This document shows positions 51,646-60,908 of a DNA stretch of 64,000 bases, in pieces (the stretch's first letter is position 1; the number at the start of each line of letters is the position of its first letter). The stretch comes from Microvirga pakistanensis. GTDB taxonomy: Bacteria > Pseudomonadota > Alphaproteobacteria > Rhizobiales > Beijerinckiaceae. Both the position numbers and the translations under genes were made by a program. The stretch spans positions 62,001-126,000 of the forward strand of contig NZ_SPJX01000012.1 in NCBI RefSeq assembly GCF_004458765.1, given 5' to 3'. Below the pieces are notes generated by a model. It worked only from the letters and a program-made list of their open reading frames with translations. It was not told the origin of the DNA and did not search any database.

Positions 51646-52815
51646 TCAGGCCGTCAGCTTCAGGGTCTGAGCGGCCATGGCGTACCCGCCCATCGCGCCG
51701 TCGACGAAATGAACATGATCGCTGTGCGTCGGTGATGGGACGAAGCAGGTCATGAGGGCGGCCTGCTGACGGTGCAGGCCGTAACGGGCGATGCCTTCTT
51801 CCCGCGCCTGCCCGAGGATCCTCTCCAGCCGATCGGCAAGGGCGGGCGTGCAATCGAGCGTCATGCGCAAGCCGTCGTCGAATTTGCGGAAATCGGTGTT
51901 CTCGACAAGTTGATCCCTGTAGAGGGCCGGATCGAACCCGCCGACCGGGCGTCCAGTCTTGAAGATGAAGTATGCAGCGAGGCGATCGGCCGCCAGTCTG
52001 ACCTTTGCGGCGAGGGCTCCGCGCTTGATCGTCTTGGCTTCAACGGCAAATCCGGTGAACGGCCCGGCGAGCCCGGGGCCATTGTCGGGAACAGGCCTGC
52101 GGGCTTCCTTTGGATTGTCCGCCAAGGCGAGGATCTCGGCGGCGAGCCTGCTGAAGGGGGCGGGATCGCTGCCCGAGGCAGGAATCACGATCAATGAGAG
52201 AATGACGCCCCGTTCCGAGCGAAGCTCGTTGAAGCGGCAGGAAAGGCCCGTCAGGTCAGGCATCGTCCCGGTGGGGGCGGGCGGCACCGCGAAAGCGCCT
52301 TCCTTCATCCGGCGCTCGGCGAAGCTGAGCCCGCCTCCGGAGAACATGGCGTAGGTCACGTCATGGGAGGCAGCAAACCGCGCGATGCGCACGTCATGGC
52401 CCTCGGCTCTGAGAGTCGAGACTGGCACGAGGGCAGCGCGCAGTTCGAAACCAAAGGCATCCCGCGCCCATGCGGAAACGGCAGCCAGCACCTCGCGGGC
52501 GAGATCGGCCTGTTCGCCGGGAACGGCGAAGCTTGCGCCGTCACCTCCGAACACGAAGGGAAAGTCCTGACCGTCCAGCGTGTTGGCCATGGCGGCGATG
52601 ACCGAGGCAGCCGCCACATTGACCTCCTTGTACCGTCCCGCTGCAATGCAGGAGGTGGAGTCGACGATATCGCTGAGTCCCAAGATCCAGCCGGTCGGCA
52701 AGGGCGTATAGATGACGGGATCGGTCAGGTGGGCGAATTGTTTGAAAACGGGCAGACGGGCGTAGAAGCCCGCGTCGTTCGGCGTGTCGGGTTTCCTCCG
52801 TCCGCCCGGATCCAT
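51646..52815 (-). CDS. DUF3095 protein with cyclase-like motifs
   Basis: The 389-residue protein matches DUF3095, of unknown function. LGLSDIVDSTSCIAAGRYKEVN (metal-Asp motif, residues 46-66) and FPFVFGGDGASFAVPG (residues 86-100) mimic the two metal/nucleotide segments of class III nucleotidyl cyclases (DIVGST...GDGV-F) and of GGDEF folds. The C-terminal half (VEAKTIKRGALAAKVRLAADRLAAYFIFKTG) is helical. No membrane helices. It follows msrB by 5 bases on the same strand, so it is in a two-gene operon with a methionine sulfoxide reductase. Confidence 0.82.
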   Translation of the reverse strand: MDPGGRRKPDTPNDAGFYARLPVFKQFAHLTDPVIYTPLPTGWILGLSDIVDSTSCIAAGRYKEVNVAAASVIAAMANTLDGQDFPFVFGGDGASFAVPGEQADLAREVLAAVSAWARDAFGFELRAALVPVSTLRAEGHDVRIARFAASHDVTYAMFSGGGLSFAERRMKEGAFAVPPAPTGTMPDLTGLSCRFNELRSERGVILSLIVIPASGSDPAPFSRLAAEILALADNPKEARRPVPDNGPGLAGPFTGFAVEAKTIKRGALAAKVRLAADRLAAYFIFKTGRPVGGFDPALYRDQLVENTDFRKFDDGLRMTLDCTPALADRLERILGQAREEGIARYGLHRQQAALMTCFVPSPTHSDHVHFVDGAMGGYAMAAQTLKLTA

Positions 52816-52820
52816 GATGG

Positions 52821-53324
52821 CTAGCCCAGGGTCTCACCCTCGGGTGCGCCCCGGCCGAGATCGTCCGGCAGCGGGTCGCCTTCCGCCACGAACCGCATGG
52901 AGACCGAGTTCATGCAATAGCGCTCGCCGGTGGGAGGCGGGCCGTCGGGGAACACGTGGCCGAGATGCCCCTCGCAGCGGGCGCAGCGGATCTCGGTGCG
53001 GATCATGCCGTAGCTCGTGTCGCGCACGAAGGCGATGTGGGCGCGGTCGATCGGGTCGAAGAAGCTCGGCCATCCGGTGCCGGATTCGAACTTGCTGCCG
53101 GACTTGAACAGGGGCAGTCCGCACAGGCGGCAGCAATAAGTGCCCTTCTCCTTGGCTTCGTTGAAGATGCCGCAGAAGGGGCGTTCCGTCCCGTGCTCCA
53201 GGAGGACGCGCCGCTCCTCGTCGTCGAGATCATCCACGAGCCTGCGGAATTCCTCGGGGGAGGGGGGCGTCAGGTCGAAGCCCGCGCGAGAGCGCTTGCC
53301 TTCCGTGGTGGTCATATCTGCCAT
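52821..53324 (-). CDS. msrB: Peptide-methionine (R)-S-oxide reductase
   Basis: MsrB repairs R-methionine sulfoxide in proteins. The 167-residue protein has the zinc Cys pairs (Cys65-x2-Cys68 in YCCRLCG, Cys114-x2-Cys117 in CARCEGH), the substrate loop [10 protein letters not shown], and the catalytic Cys137 in RYCMNS. A further Cys51 in PFCGIF may act in recycling, as in some MsrBs. It has an N-terminal extension of about 20 residues and no signal peptide. It precedes the DUF3095 gene by 5 bases. Confidence 0.95.
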   Translation of the reverse strand: MADMTTTEGKRSRAGFDLTPPSPEEFRRLVDDLDDEERRVLLEHGTERPFCGIFNEAKEKGTYCCRLCGLPLFKSGSKFESGTGWPSFFDPIDRAHIAFVRDTSYGMIRTEIRCARCEGHLGHVFPDGPPPTGERYCMNSVSMRFVAEGDPLPDDLGRGAPEGETLG

Positions 53325-53467
53325 GGGTCACTCCTAACCGCAGTGGGGGCTTGCCCCATACATAGGGGGCACAGGACCGGATCACCACGCTTTATTATCC
53401 GGCCGGGCGCTGCTAAAAGGCTCCCATGCCCATGGATTTTCAGGCTCGCAGCACGGCCCGCATCCGG

Positions 53468-53510
53468 CCTTCGCGAATTACTGGCCCGGCCCTCGCGTAA
53501 TCCGCGAAGG
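53468..53510 (+). promoter_or_regulatory. Inverted repeat in the ileS leader
   Basis: CCTTCGCG plus ATTAC, and GTAAT plus CGCGAAGG, form a 13-bp interrupted stem with a 15-nt loop. It lies 79 bases ahead of the ileS start. There is no T-tract, so it is not a terminator; it could influence translation or stability. Confidence 0.4.
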
Positions 53511-53588
53511 TCCGGGATCTTTGCCGTTCGCCTCACACACAGCCTGACTGGAGCCCCGGCCCGGGGCCGCTTGGATCGATTGACCGTC

Positions 53589-56537
53589 ATGACCGATAGA
53601 CCTGAGAGCGCCGCTCGCGACTATTCCGAAACCCTGTTCCTGCCCCAGACCGATTTTCCCATGCGGGCGGGGCTTCCCCAGCGCGAGCCTCAGTTTCTGC
53701 AGCGCTGGAACGAGATGAAGCTCTATGAGCGCCTGCGCGAGGTCCAGAAGGGCCGCACGCGCTTCGTCCTGCACGACGGCCCTCCCTATGCGAACGGCAA
53801 CATCCATATCGGCCATGCCCTCAACAAGATCCTGAAGGACCTGATCGTCCGCTCGCAGGGAATGCTGGGCTTCGATTCAAACTACGTGCCGGGCTGGGAT
53901 TGCCACGGCCTTCCCATCGAGTGGAAGATCGAGGAGGAGTATCGCGCCAAGGGCAAGAACAAGGACGAGGTGCCGATCGTCGAGTTCCGCCGCGAGTGCC
54001 GGGCGTTCGCCGAGAAGTGGATCGACGTGCAGCGCGAGGAGTTCAAGCGCCTCGGCATCGGCGGCGACTGGGCGCATCCCTATCTCACGATGAGCTACGA
54101 CGCGGAGGCGCAGATCGCCCGCGAGATCATCAAGTTCGCGACGAGCGACCAGCTCTACCGCGGCTCGAAGCCGGTCATGTGGTCCTCCGTCGAGCGGACC
54201 GCGCTCGCCGAAGCCGAGGTGGAATACCACGAGAAGACCTCCACCACGATCTGGGTGAAGTTCAAGATCACCAACACGCTCGATGGCGATCTCGAAGGCG
54301 CGTCCGTGGTCATCTGGACGACGACCCCCTGGACGATCCCGGCGAACCGCGCCATCGCGTATGGCGAAACCATCGGCTACGGCCTCTATACCGTCACCGA
54401 AGCCGCCGAGGACAACTGGGCGAGGGTGGGCGATCGCCTCGTCCTGGCCGACAAGCTCGCGCCCGACGTGTTCGCGGCGGCGCGCGTTGCCGGATACGAG
54501 CGCGTGAAGGACGTGCTGCCGGTGATGATCGAGCGCTGCGCGCATCCGTTCCGCGGCCTCGAGGGGGCGGACGGCTTCTGGGACTACCCGGTGCCGATGC
54601 TGACCGCAGACTATGTGACAGACGACGCCGGCACGGGCTTCGTGCACACCGCGCCCGGTCACGGTGCGGACGACTACAACACCTATGTGAAGCATCGCGA
54701 CGTGTTCGCCGCCTGCGGCACCCGGGAAGTGCCGCACACGGTGGCGCCGGACTCGTCCTACTTCCCCAACATCCCGCTCTTCGCGGGCGAGCGCATCTAC
54801 GACGACAAGGGCAAGGACGCGGGCGCCAACGACGCGGTCATCAAGAAGCTCGTGGAGGCCGGAGCGCTGATCGCGCGCGGACGCCTGAAGCACCAATACC
54901 CGCATTCGTGGCGCTCGAAGGGCCCGCTCATCTTCCGCAACACGCCGCAATGGTTCATCTCGATGGACAAGCCGCTCGACGACAAGGGCGACACGCTCCG
55001 CCAGCGGGCGTTGCGCGGCATCGAGAGCGTGCAGTGGGTGCCGGAATCCGGCGAGAACCGCATCACCGGCATGATCGCCAACCGCCCCGACTGGGTCGTG
55101 TCGCGCCAGCGTGCCTGGGGCGTGCCGATCGCCGTCTTCGTGAAGAAGGGCACCAACGAGATCCTGAAGGACGAACGCGTCAACGACGCCATCGCGGAGG
55201 CTTTCGAGCAGGAGGGCGCGGATGCCTGGTATGCCGATGACGGGTCGCGCTTCCTGAAGGCGGGCGGCTACGATCTGGCCGATTACGAGAAGATCGACGA
55301 CATCCTCGACGTGTGGTTCGATTCAGGCTGCACCCACGCCTTCGCGCTCGAAAAGCGCCCGGACCTGCAGGTCCGCCGCCAGGTCGACGGCGGCCCGGAC
55401 CGGGTCATGTATCTCGAAGGATCGGACCAGCATCGCGGCTGGTTCCACTCGTCGCTCCTGGAAAGCTGCGGCACGCGCGGACGCGCGCCGTACGACATCG
55501 TCGTCACGCACGGCTTCACGCTCGACGAGCAGGGCCGCAAGATGTCGAAGTCGCTGGGCAACACGGTCGCGCCGCAATCCATCATCAAGGAATACGGGGC
55601 CGACATCCTGCGCCTCTGGACGGCTTCGGTGGATTACTGGGACGATCAGCGCATCGGCCCCGAGATCATCAAGACGACCGCCGAAACCTATCGCAAGCTG
55701 CGCAACACGATCCGCTGGATGCTGGGCTCGCTCGCTCACTTCAGGGAGGCCGACGGGGTCGAAGTCGGCGCGATGCCGGAGCTCGAACGCTTCGTGCTGC
55801 ACCGCCTGGTGGAGCTCGACGGCGAGATGCGCGAGGCCTATGCGAGCTACGACTATAAGCGCGTCGTCGCGCTGCTCAACTCGTTCATGACCACGGATCT
55901 GTCGGCGTTCTACTTCGACGTACGCAAGGACACGCTCTACTGCGATCCGATCTCGAGCGTCGCGCGCAAGAGCGCGCTCACCGTGATCGACCAGACGTTC
56001 CGCTGCGTGGTGACCTGGATCGCGCCGATCCTCGCCTTCACGGCCGAGGAGGCGTGGCTCGCGCGCTTCCCGAATGCCGAGTCCGTGCATCTCGAAACCT
56101 TCCCGCAGGTTCCGGTCGAGTGGCGCGACGAGGCGCTCGCCGAGCGCTGGGCCAAGGTGCGCCGGGTTCGCCGCGTCGTCACCGGCGCGCTGGAGATCGA
56201 GCGCGCGCAAAAGCGCATCGGCGCGAGCCTGGAGGCGGCCCCCGTCGTGCACATCGCCGACGAGGCTCTCTTCCAGGCCGTCCAGGGGCTCGACATGGCC
56301 GAGATCTGCATCACCTCCGGGATCCGGGTGATCCAGGGCGAGGGGCCCGCGGAGGCCTTCCGTCTGGAGGACGTGAAGGGCGTCGCCGTGGTGCCTGAGC
56401 TCGCCCCGGGCCGCAAATGCGCCCGCTCCTGGAAGGTCACGCCCGAGGTCGGCAGCGATCCGGATTTTCCGGACGTGACGCCGCGCGATGCGGCCGCGCT
56501 TCGCGAGTGGGACCGGCTGAAGGCGGCTGCGGAATGA
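53589..56537 (+). CDS. ileS: Isoleucyl-tRNA synthetase
   Basis: A class I synthetase of 982 residues that charges tRNA-Ile and edits valine. Motifs are complete: HIGHALNK (HIGH) near residue 76, the editing-domain [10 protein letters not shown] near 242, and KMSKSLGN near 650. The C-terminal region has no evident zinc finger. This is the ileS1-like bacterial type. The ATG at 53589 is the first sensible start; a longer upstream frame overlaps msrB and is rejected. Its stop overlaps lspA (ATGA), the common ileS-lspA order. The leader contains an inverted repeat. Confidence 0.97.
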   Translation: MTDRPESAARDYSETLFLPQTDFPMRAGLPQREPQFLQRWNEMKLYERLREVQKGRTRFVLHDGPPYANGNIHIGHALNKILKDLIVRSQGMLGFDSNYVPGWDCHGLPIEWKIEEEYRAKGKNKDEVPIVEFRRECRAFAEKWIDVQREEFKRLGIGGDWAHPYLTMSYDAEAQIAREIIKFATSDQLYRGSKPVMWSSVERTALAEAEVEYHEKTSTTIWVKFKITNTLDGDLEGASVVIWTTTPWTIPANRAIAYGETIGYGLYTVTEAAEDNWARVGDRLVLADKLAPDVFAAARVAGYERVKDVLPVMIERCAHPFRGLEGADGFWDYPVPMLTADYVTDDAGTGFVHTAPGHGADDYNTYVKHRDVFAACGTREVPHTVAPDSSYFPNIPLFAGERIYDDKGKDAGANDAVIKKLVEAGALIARGRLKHQYPHSWRSKGPLIFRNTPQWFISMDKPLDDKGDTLRQRALRGIESVQWVPESGENRITGMIANRPDWVVSRQRAWGVPIAVFVKKGTNEILKDERVNDAIAEAFEQEGADAWYADDGSRFLKAGGYDLADYEKIDDILDVWFDSGCTHAFALEKRPDLQVRRQVDGGPDRVMYLEGSDQHRGWFHSSLLESCGTRGRAPYDIVVTHGFTLDEQGRKMSKSLGNTVAPQSIIKEYGADILRLWTASVDYWDDQRIGPEIIKTTAETYRKLRNTIRWMLGSLAHFREADGVEVGAMPELERFVLHRLVELDGEMREAYASYDYKRVVALLNSFMTTDLSAFYFDVRKDTLYCDPISSVARKSALTVIDQTFRCVVTWIAPILAFTAEEAWLARFPNAESVHLETFPQVPVEWRDEALAERWAKVRRVRRVVTGALEIERAQKRIGASLEAAPVVHIADEALFQAVQGLDMAEICITSGIRVIQGEGPAEAFRLEDVKGVAVVPELAPGRKCARSWKVTPEVGSDPDFPDVTPRDAAALREWDRLKAAAE

Positions 56538-57130
56538 TCAAGGGCGAAGGCTCCCAGGTGCCGGCTCCCGGCCCGAAGGCTACCAAATCGGCCCCGCAGC
56601 GCCCCCGCGCCGCGGCAAAACCCCGATCGGCCCGGGCCCGGCCCGGGCTCTCGGCGGCTGCAATCCTCGGTTTTTCCGCGGCCCTGATCACGTTGATCCT
56701 CGATCAGGCGACCAAGCTCTACACCCTGTTCGTCTACGATCTGCCCTTGAAGGAGCCTGTGGAATTCGCGCCCTTCATCAACCTGATCGTGGTCTGGAAC
56801 AGGGGCATCTCCTACGGCCTTTTCCAGCAGGACGGGGACCTGGGCCGCTGGGTCCTCATCGTCGTGTCGATCCTGGCCTCCATCGGCCTGTCCATCTGGA
56901 TCCTCCGGACGCAGGCCCGGCTCCTGGCCGCATCCCTCGGGCTGATCGTGGGCGGCGCCATCGGCAACGTGATCGACCGGCTGGCCTATGGGGCGGTGTT
57001 CGACTTCATCCAGTTCCACGTCGGAACCTGGTCGTGGTACGTGTTCAACGTGGCGGACGCGGCCATCGTTGCGGGTGTGGTTGGATTGCTTTATGACTCC
57101 TTCTTCCTGGAGGGCCGGCGCAGCCGGTAA
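56534..57130 (+). CDS. lspA: Lipoprotein signal peptidase II
   Basis: LspA cleaves the signal peptide of diacylated prolipoproteins in the inner membrane. The 198-residue protein has four membrane helices and the two catalytic aspartates in [16 protein letters not shown] and FNVADAAIV. Compared with the usual 160 residues it has an extra N-terminal extension (about residues 1-40), rich in Pro, Ala, Arg and Lys. It overlaps ileS by 4 bases. Confidence 0.93.
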   Translation: MIKGEGSQVPAPGPKATKSAPQRPRAAAKPRSARARPGLSAAAILGFSAALITLILDQATKLYTLFVYDLPLKEPVEFAPFINLIVVWNRGISYGLFQQDGDLGRWVLIVVSILASIGLSIWILRTQARLLAASLGLIVGGAIGNVIDRLAYGAVFDFIQFHVGTWSWYVFNVADAAIVAGVVGLLYDSFFLEGRRSR

Positions 57131-57218
57131 CCCCCAAGCTGCCGGACAAGCTGCCTTATGTTCGCCCCAAAGAGCGATCAGGCGTTCAGGCATAAAGAGA
57201 AACAATGGTGGGTGTGCC

Positions 57219-57857
57219 ATGACGGGAATCAAAATCACTGGGCTTGCTGGCGCTCTGGCGCTCCTCCTCGCCGCATCGTCCGCTTCGGCGCAGGAGGGCG
57301 AGGCCGTGAAGAGCCTGCTCGGCAGCATCGGCATCATCCCCAAGGAGAAAGAGCCGATCATCTACAACGAGCGCGCGCCGCTCGTGCTGCCGCCCAAGAT
57401 GGATCTGCCCGCTCCGGCCGCCCCGCACGGGGCCGAGGCGAACAACGCCAACTGGCCGAAGGACCCCGATCTGGCGGCCCGCCGCAAGGCCGCCAGGGAA
57501 GCCAAGACACCCTATACCGATTCCGAGCTTTACAAGCTCAGCGAAGGCAAGCGGCTCTCCATCGACGAGGTCCGCGCCGGCCGCAATCCGAACAGCCGCG
57601 ACGCCCTTCCGCAACCCTCCGGAGGCTGGGGGAAGGAAAACAGCCGCATGACCCCGGACGAGCTGCGTTCGTTCGGGACGAACAAGAAGGTCGAGCTCGA
57701 GGGAGACGGGCTGGAGCGCCGCTACCTGAGCGATCCGCCGCAGACGCTGCTGAAGGCCGCTCCCGGCGCGGCTCTCAAGGCCTCCGCCGATCCGCAGCCG
57801 ATGGGTGATCCCGACAGCGCGCAAGCCTTCATCCAGCAACAGCAGCGCAGGCGATAA
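57219..57857 (+). CDS. DUF3035 (BamF-like) exported protein
   Basis: The 212-residue precursor has a signal peptide (TGLAGALALLLAASSASAQ) and the DUF3035 segment VKSLLGSIGIIPKEKEPIIYNERAPLVLPPKMDLPAP. That family includes BamF, an alphaproteobacterial outer-membrane lipoprotein of the beta-barrel assembly machinery. This copy lacks an obvious lipobox Cys at the cleavage site, although it lies next to lspA, so it may be periplasmic. The Pro/Lys/Arg-rich remainder is probably disordered. The ATG at 57219 is fixed by the signal peptide. Confidence 0.82.
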   Translation: MTGIKITGLAGALALLLAASSASAQEGEAVKSLLGSIGIIPKEKEPIIYNERAPLVLPPKMDLPAPAAPHGAEANNANWPKDPDLAARRKAAREAKTPYTDSELYKLSEGKRLSIDEVRAGRNPNSRDALPQPSGGWGKENSRMTPDELRSFGTNKKVELEGDGLERRYLSDPPQTLLKAAPGAALKASADPQPMGDPDSAQAFIQQQQRRR

Positions 57858-57877
57858 CACATTGCCACTCTTCTTTT

Positions 57878-57916
57878 CTTTCAGGCGAACGGGCACCCCC
57901 GCTTCGCCTGAAAGCG
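57878..57916. repeat. Inverted repeat between DUF3035 and the M16 gene
   Basis: CTTTCAGGCGAA and TTCGCCTGAAAG form a perfect 12-bp stem with a 15-nt loop. There is no T-tract, so its role (3'-end protection, protein binding) is unknown. The 150 bp after it hold no gene and should include the promoter of the M16 pair. Confidence 0.5.
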
Positions 57917-58073
57917 TTCTTGGGGCCCCGCAAAGCCAAGCCTGTTCGCGCCCGAGGGCGCGAACCATGTCGCACCGAAAGGTGCCCTGCCTCGCTTGCG
58001 TACCAGCCCAATTGGACTATGCCCGTAGGAATCACCCTACGAAACGATTTGATGCTTCCAAGGTTGAACCGTC

Positions 58074-59405
58074 ATGAAGACTGCCTCCAAGCCCATCCTC
58101 AGAGCCGACGCCTCGTCCTTCGGGCGCACGGAAGGCAGCGGCCCGAATCTGTCGTCCTTTACGCTCGACAACGGTCTCGACGTGGTGGTGATCCCCGATC
58201 ATCGCGCTCCTGTGGTCACGCACATGGTGTGGTACCGCAACGGTTCCGCGGATGATCCGATCGGGCAATCGGGCATTGCCCACTTCCTCGAACACCTGAT
58301 GTTCAAGGGAACCGAGAAGCATCCGGCGGGCGAGTTCTCGAAGGTGGTCTCCAGCCTCGGCGGTCAGGAGAATGCTTTCACGTCGTTCGACTACACGGCC
58401 TATTTCCAGCGCGTCGCGCGCGAGAACCTGAAGGTCATGATGGAGTTCGAGTCGGACCGCATGACCAACCTGCTGCTCGAGGAATCCGTGATCGCGCCTG
58501 AGCGCGACGTGGTGCTGGAAGAGCGGCGCATGCGGGTCGAAACCGATCCTTCCGCCCAGCTGTCGGAAGCCATGGCGGCTTCGCTCTTCGTGCACCATCC
58601 CTACGGCATTCCGATCATCGGCTGGATGCACGAGATCGAGACGCTCGACCGCGAGCATGCCCTCGACTATTACAAGCGTTTCTATACGCCCGAGAACGGC
58701 ATCCTGGTGGTGGCCGGCGACGTCACGGCCGACGAGGTGCGCCGCCTCGCCGACGCCACCTATGGCCGCATCGCCCCGCAGGGAAAGCGCCCGGTGCGCG
58801 TGCGTCCCCGCGAGCCCGAGCCCGTGGCCGCACGCCATATCACGGTGGCCGATCCGAAGGTCGAGCAGCCCACCCTGCAACGGCTCTACCTCGTTCCCTC
58901 GTGCCGCACGGCCACGCAGCGCGATTGCTACGCGCTCGAGCTTCTCGCCGAGGTGATCGGCGGCGGCCCCACGTCCTATCTCTACCGCAAGCTCGTGATG
59001 GAGCGCGGCATCGCCGTGAATGCGGGCGCGTGGTACATGTCCTCCGCCATGGAGGACACGCGGTTCTGCGTCTATGCGGTTCCGGCCGAGGGCGTTTCGC
59101 TGTCCGCCCTCGAGGAGGCGGTTGACGAGGTGCTCAAGACCATCGCGGCCGAAGCGCTGGATTCCGATTCCATCGAGCGCGCCAAGACGCGCCTCGTCGC
59201 CGAGACGATCTATTCCACCGACAGCCAATCCTCGCTCGCGCGCATCTACGGGTCCGCCCTCGCCATCGGCGAGTCGATCGAGGATGTGCGCCGCTGGCCG
59301 GTGGAGATCGAGACCGTGCTCAAGGAGGACCTTGCCTCCGCGGCCGAGCGCTATCTCGTCGCCCGCCGCTCGGTGACGGGCTATCTGCAGAAGCCGGCTT
59401 CTTGA
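58074..59405 (+). CDS. M16 family zinc metalloprotease (active subunit)
   Basis: The 443-residue protein belongs to the PqqL/mitochondrial processing peptidase-like M16B family. The inverted zinc motif HFLEH (HxxEH) is present in GIAHFLEHLMFKGT near residue 70, and the downstream metal Glu is expected in the ENLKVMMEFESDRM region about 75 residues later. It has no signal peptide, so it is cytosolic or uses another route. It is the first of a tandem pair: the following gene is the same family without the motif, as in MPP alpha/beta. The natural substrate is unknown; the pair is often found after lspA in alphaproteobacteria. Confidence 0.92.
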   Translation: MKTASKPILRADASSFGRTEGSGPNLSSFTLDNGLDVVVIPDHRAPVVTHMVWYRNGSADDPIGQSGIAHFLEHLMFKGTEKHPAGEFSKVVSSLGGQENAFTSFDYTAYFQRVARENLKVMMEFESDRMTNLLLEESVIAPERDVVLEERRMRVETDPSAQLSEAMAASLFVHHPYGIPIIGWMHEIETLDREHALDYYKRFYTPENGILVVAGDVTADEVRRLADATYGRIAPQGKRPVRVRPREPEPVAARHITVADPKVEQPTLQRLYLVPSCRTATQRDCYALELLAEVIGGGPTSYLYRKLVMERGIAVNAGAWYMSSAMEDTRFCVYAVPAEGVSLSALEEAVDEVLKTIAAEALDSDSIERAKTRLVAETIYSTDSQSSLARIYGSALAIGESIEDVRRWPVEIETVLKEDLASAAERYLVARRSVTGYLQKPAS

Positions 59406-59431
59406 CCGCCTGCTTGAGATCCGAGGTAAAG

Positions 59432-60709
59432 ATGACCGCTTCCGTTGAAACCCTGTCCTCGTCCCCCACGACCGTGAAAGCCCTGACCTCCGCACGCGGC
59501 GTCGAGGCCTGGCACGTGGAATCCGACGTGGTGCCGCTGATCGCGGTGTCCTTCATCTTCGAGGGGGGATCGGCCCACGATCCCGAGACCAAGCCCGGCG
59601 TGGCGCAGATGCTGGCGCGCCTGCTCGACGAAGGTGCGGGCGAGTACGATTCCGACGCCTTCCAGGAGCGCCTGGCCGCGCGCGCCATCGAGCTGTCCTT
59701 CAATGCGGGCAACGACGCCATCGGGGGCTCGCTGAAGACCCTCGTGAAGCATGCGGACGAAGCCTTCGAGCTGCTCCGCCTCGCATTGGTCGAGCCGCGC
59801 TTCGATCAGGATGCCATCGAGCGCGTGCGCGCTCAGACCATCGCGGGCCTGCGCTATCAGCAGAACGATCCCGGCGTCATGGCCACGCGACGCTTCTTCG
59901 AGGAAGGCTTCGCCGGGCATCCCTATGGCAGCCCGACATCGGGCACGCCCGAGAGCGTGGCGGCCATCACGCGCGACGATCTCGTGGCCATGCACCGCGC
60001 CATGATCGCGCGCGGCCGGGTGAAGATCGCCGTCGTCGGCGCCATCTCGGCCGACAATCTGTCGGTGCTTCTCGACAAGGTCTTCGGTTCGCTGCCCGAG
60101 GCGAAGCCGCTGTCCGTCGTCGAAACGGTGGCGCTGCAGAAGATCGGCTCGCGCATCGTCGTCGATCTCGACGTGCCGCAATCCGTCATCCGCTTCGGCA
60201 CCCCGGGCATCGCGTGGCGCGATCCTGGTTTCATCCCGGCCTATGTGCTCAATCACATCTTCGGCGGCGGCTCCTTCACGTCGCGCCTTTTCCAGGAAGT
60301 GCGCGAGAAGCGCGGCCTCGCCTACAGCGTCGGCACCTCCCTCGTGAGCTATCGCGCCGCCGCCATGACCTGGGGCTACACCGCCACCAAGAACGAGCGC
60401 GTGGTGGAATGCCTCGATGTGATCGCCGGCGAGATGAGGCGCCTCAAGGAGGAGGGTCCCTCCGACGACGAGCTGCAGAAGGCGAAGGATTATCTCATCG
60501 GCTCCTATGCGCTCGGCTTCGATACGTCGACCAAGATCGCCCATACCCTGGCGCAGATCGCCTTCGAGGGCCTCGGGATCGACTATATCGGCCGCCGCAA
60601 CGCCCTGGTCGCCGCCGTCACGCAGGCCGATATCCGCAAGGCAGCGGAGCGCATCCTGGGCGACGGCCGGATGCTGACGGTCATTGCAGGGCGGCCGACG
60701 GGGCTTTGA
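59432..60709 (+). CDS. M16 family protein, non-catalytic partner
   Basis: A 425-residue M16 homologue in which the HFLEH site is replaced by MLARLLDEG, so it cannot bind zinc in the usual way. The fold is retained (ESVAAITRDDLVAMHRAMIA; GGGSFTSRLFQEVREKRGLAYSVGTSL, a glycine-rich substrate-guiding loop seen in MPP alpha). It should form a heterodimer with the active subunit encoded 26 bases upstream. The ATG at 59432 has GAGG. A strong terminator follows. Confidence 0.92.
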   Translation: MTASVETLSSSPTTVKALTSARGVEAWHVESDVVPLIAVSFIFEGGSAHDPETKPGVAQMLARLLDEGAGEYDSDAFQERLAARAIELSFNAGNDAIGGSLKTLVKHADEAFELLRLALVEPRFDQDAIERVRAQTIAGLRYQQNDPGVMATRRFFEEGFAGHPYGSPTSGTPESVAAITRDDLVAMHRAMIARGRVKIAVVGAISADNLSVLLDKVFGSLPEAKPLSVVETVALQKIGSRIVVDLDVPQSVIRFGTPGIAWRDPGFIPAYVLNHIFGGGSFTSRLFQEVREKRGLAYSVGTSLVSYRAAAMTWGYTATKNERVVECLDVIAGEMRRLKEEGPSDDELQKAKDYLIGSYALGFDTSTKIAHTLAQIAFEGLGIDYIGRRNALVAAVTQADIRKAAERILGDGRMLTVIAGRPTGL

Positions 60710-60732
60710 TCCCCCTTTCGAATAGCAGACCG

Positions 60733-60756
60733 AAAAGGAGCCCGCGGGCTCCTTTT
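60733..60756 (+). terminator. Terminator after the M16 pair
   Basis: A perfect 24-bp palindrome, AAAAGGAGCCCG/CGGGCTCCTTTT, lies 23 bases past the M16 stop with the T run at its end. Confidence 0.8.
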
Positions 60757-60794
60757 CCATGTCGGGCGACGCTGTTCCGGTAACTTAATAAGAA

Positions 60795-60843
60795 GGCATC
60801 GGATCGATCCCGAAAGCGCAAGTCCACTTTTGGGTCCAATGCT
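60795..60843. repeat. Palindromic intergenic repeat, family B, copy 2
   Basis: About 49 bp whose reverse complement shares the core GGACCCAAAAGTGG and GCTTT-GGGATC-ATCCGATGC with the copy at 11364-11410, in opposite orientation. It lies between the M16 terminator and pgi. Confidence 0.65.
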
Positions 60844-60908
60844 CTAGCCGCCACCCGCTCTCTGCCCTAAAGTTCCCCCATCCTCATGGAACAAGTCGGA
60901 GTACCCTC

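Noticed and set aside
57878..57916. Perfect 12-bp inverted repeat as a terminator
   Set aside because: There is no T-tract on either strand after the stem, so it is listed as a repeat only.
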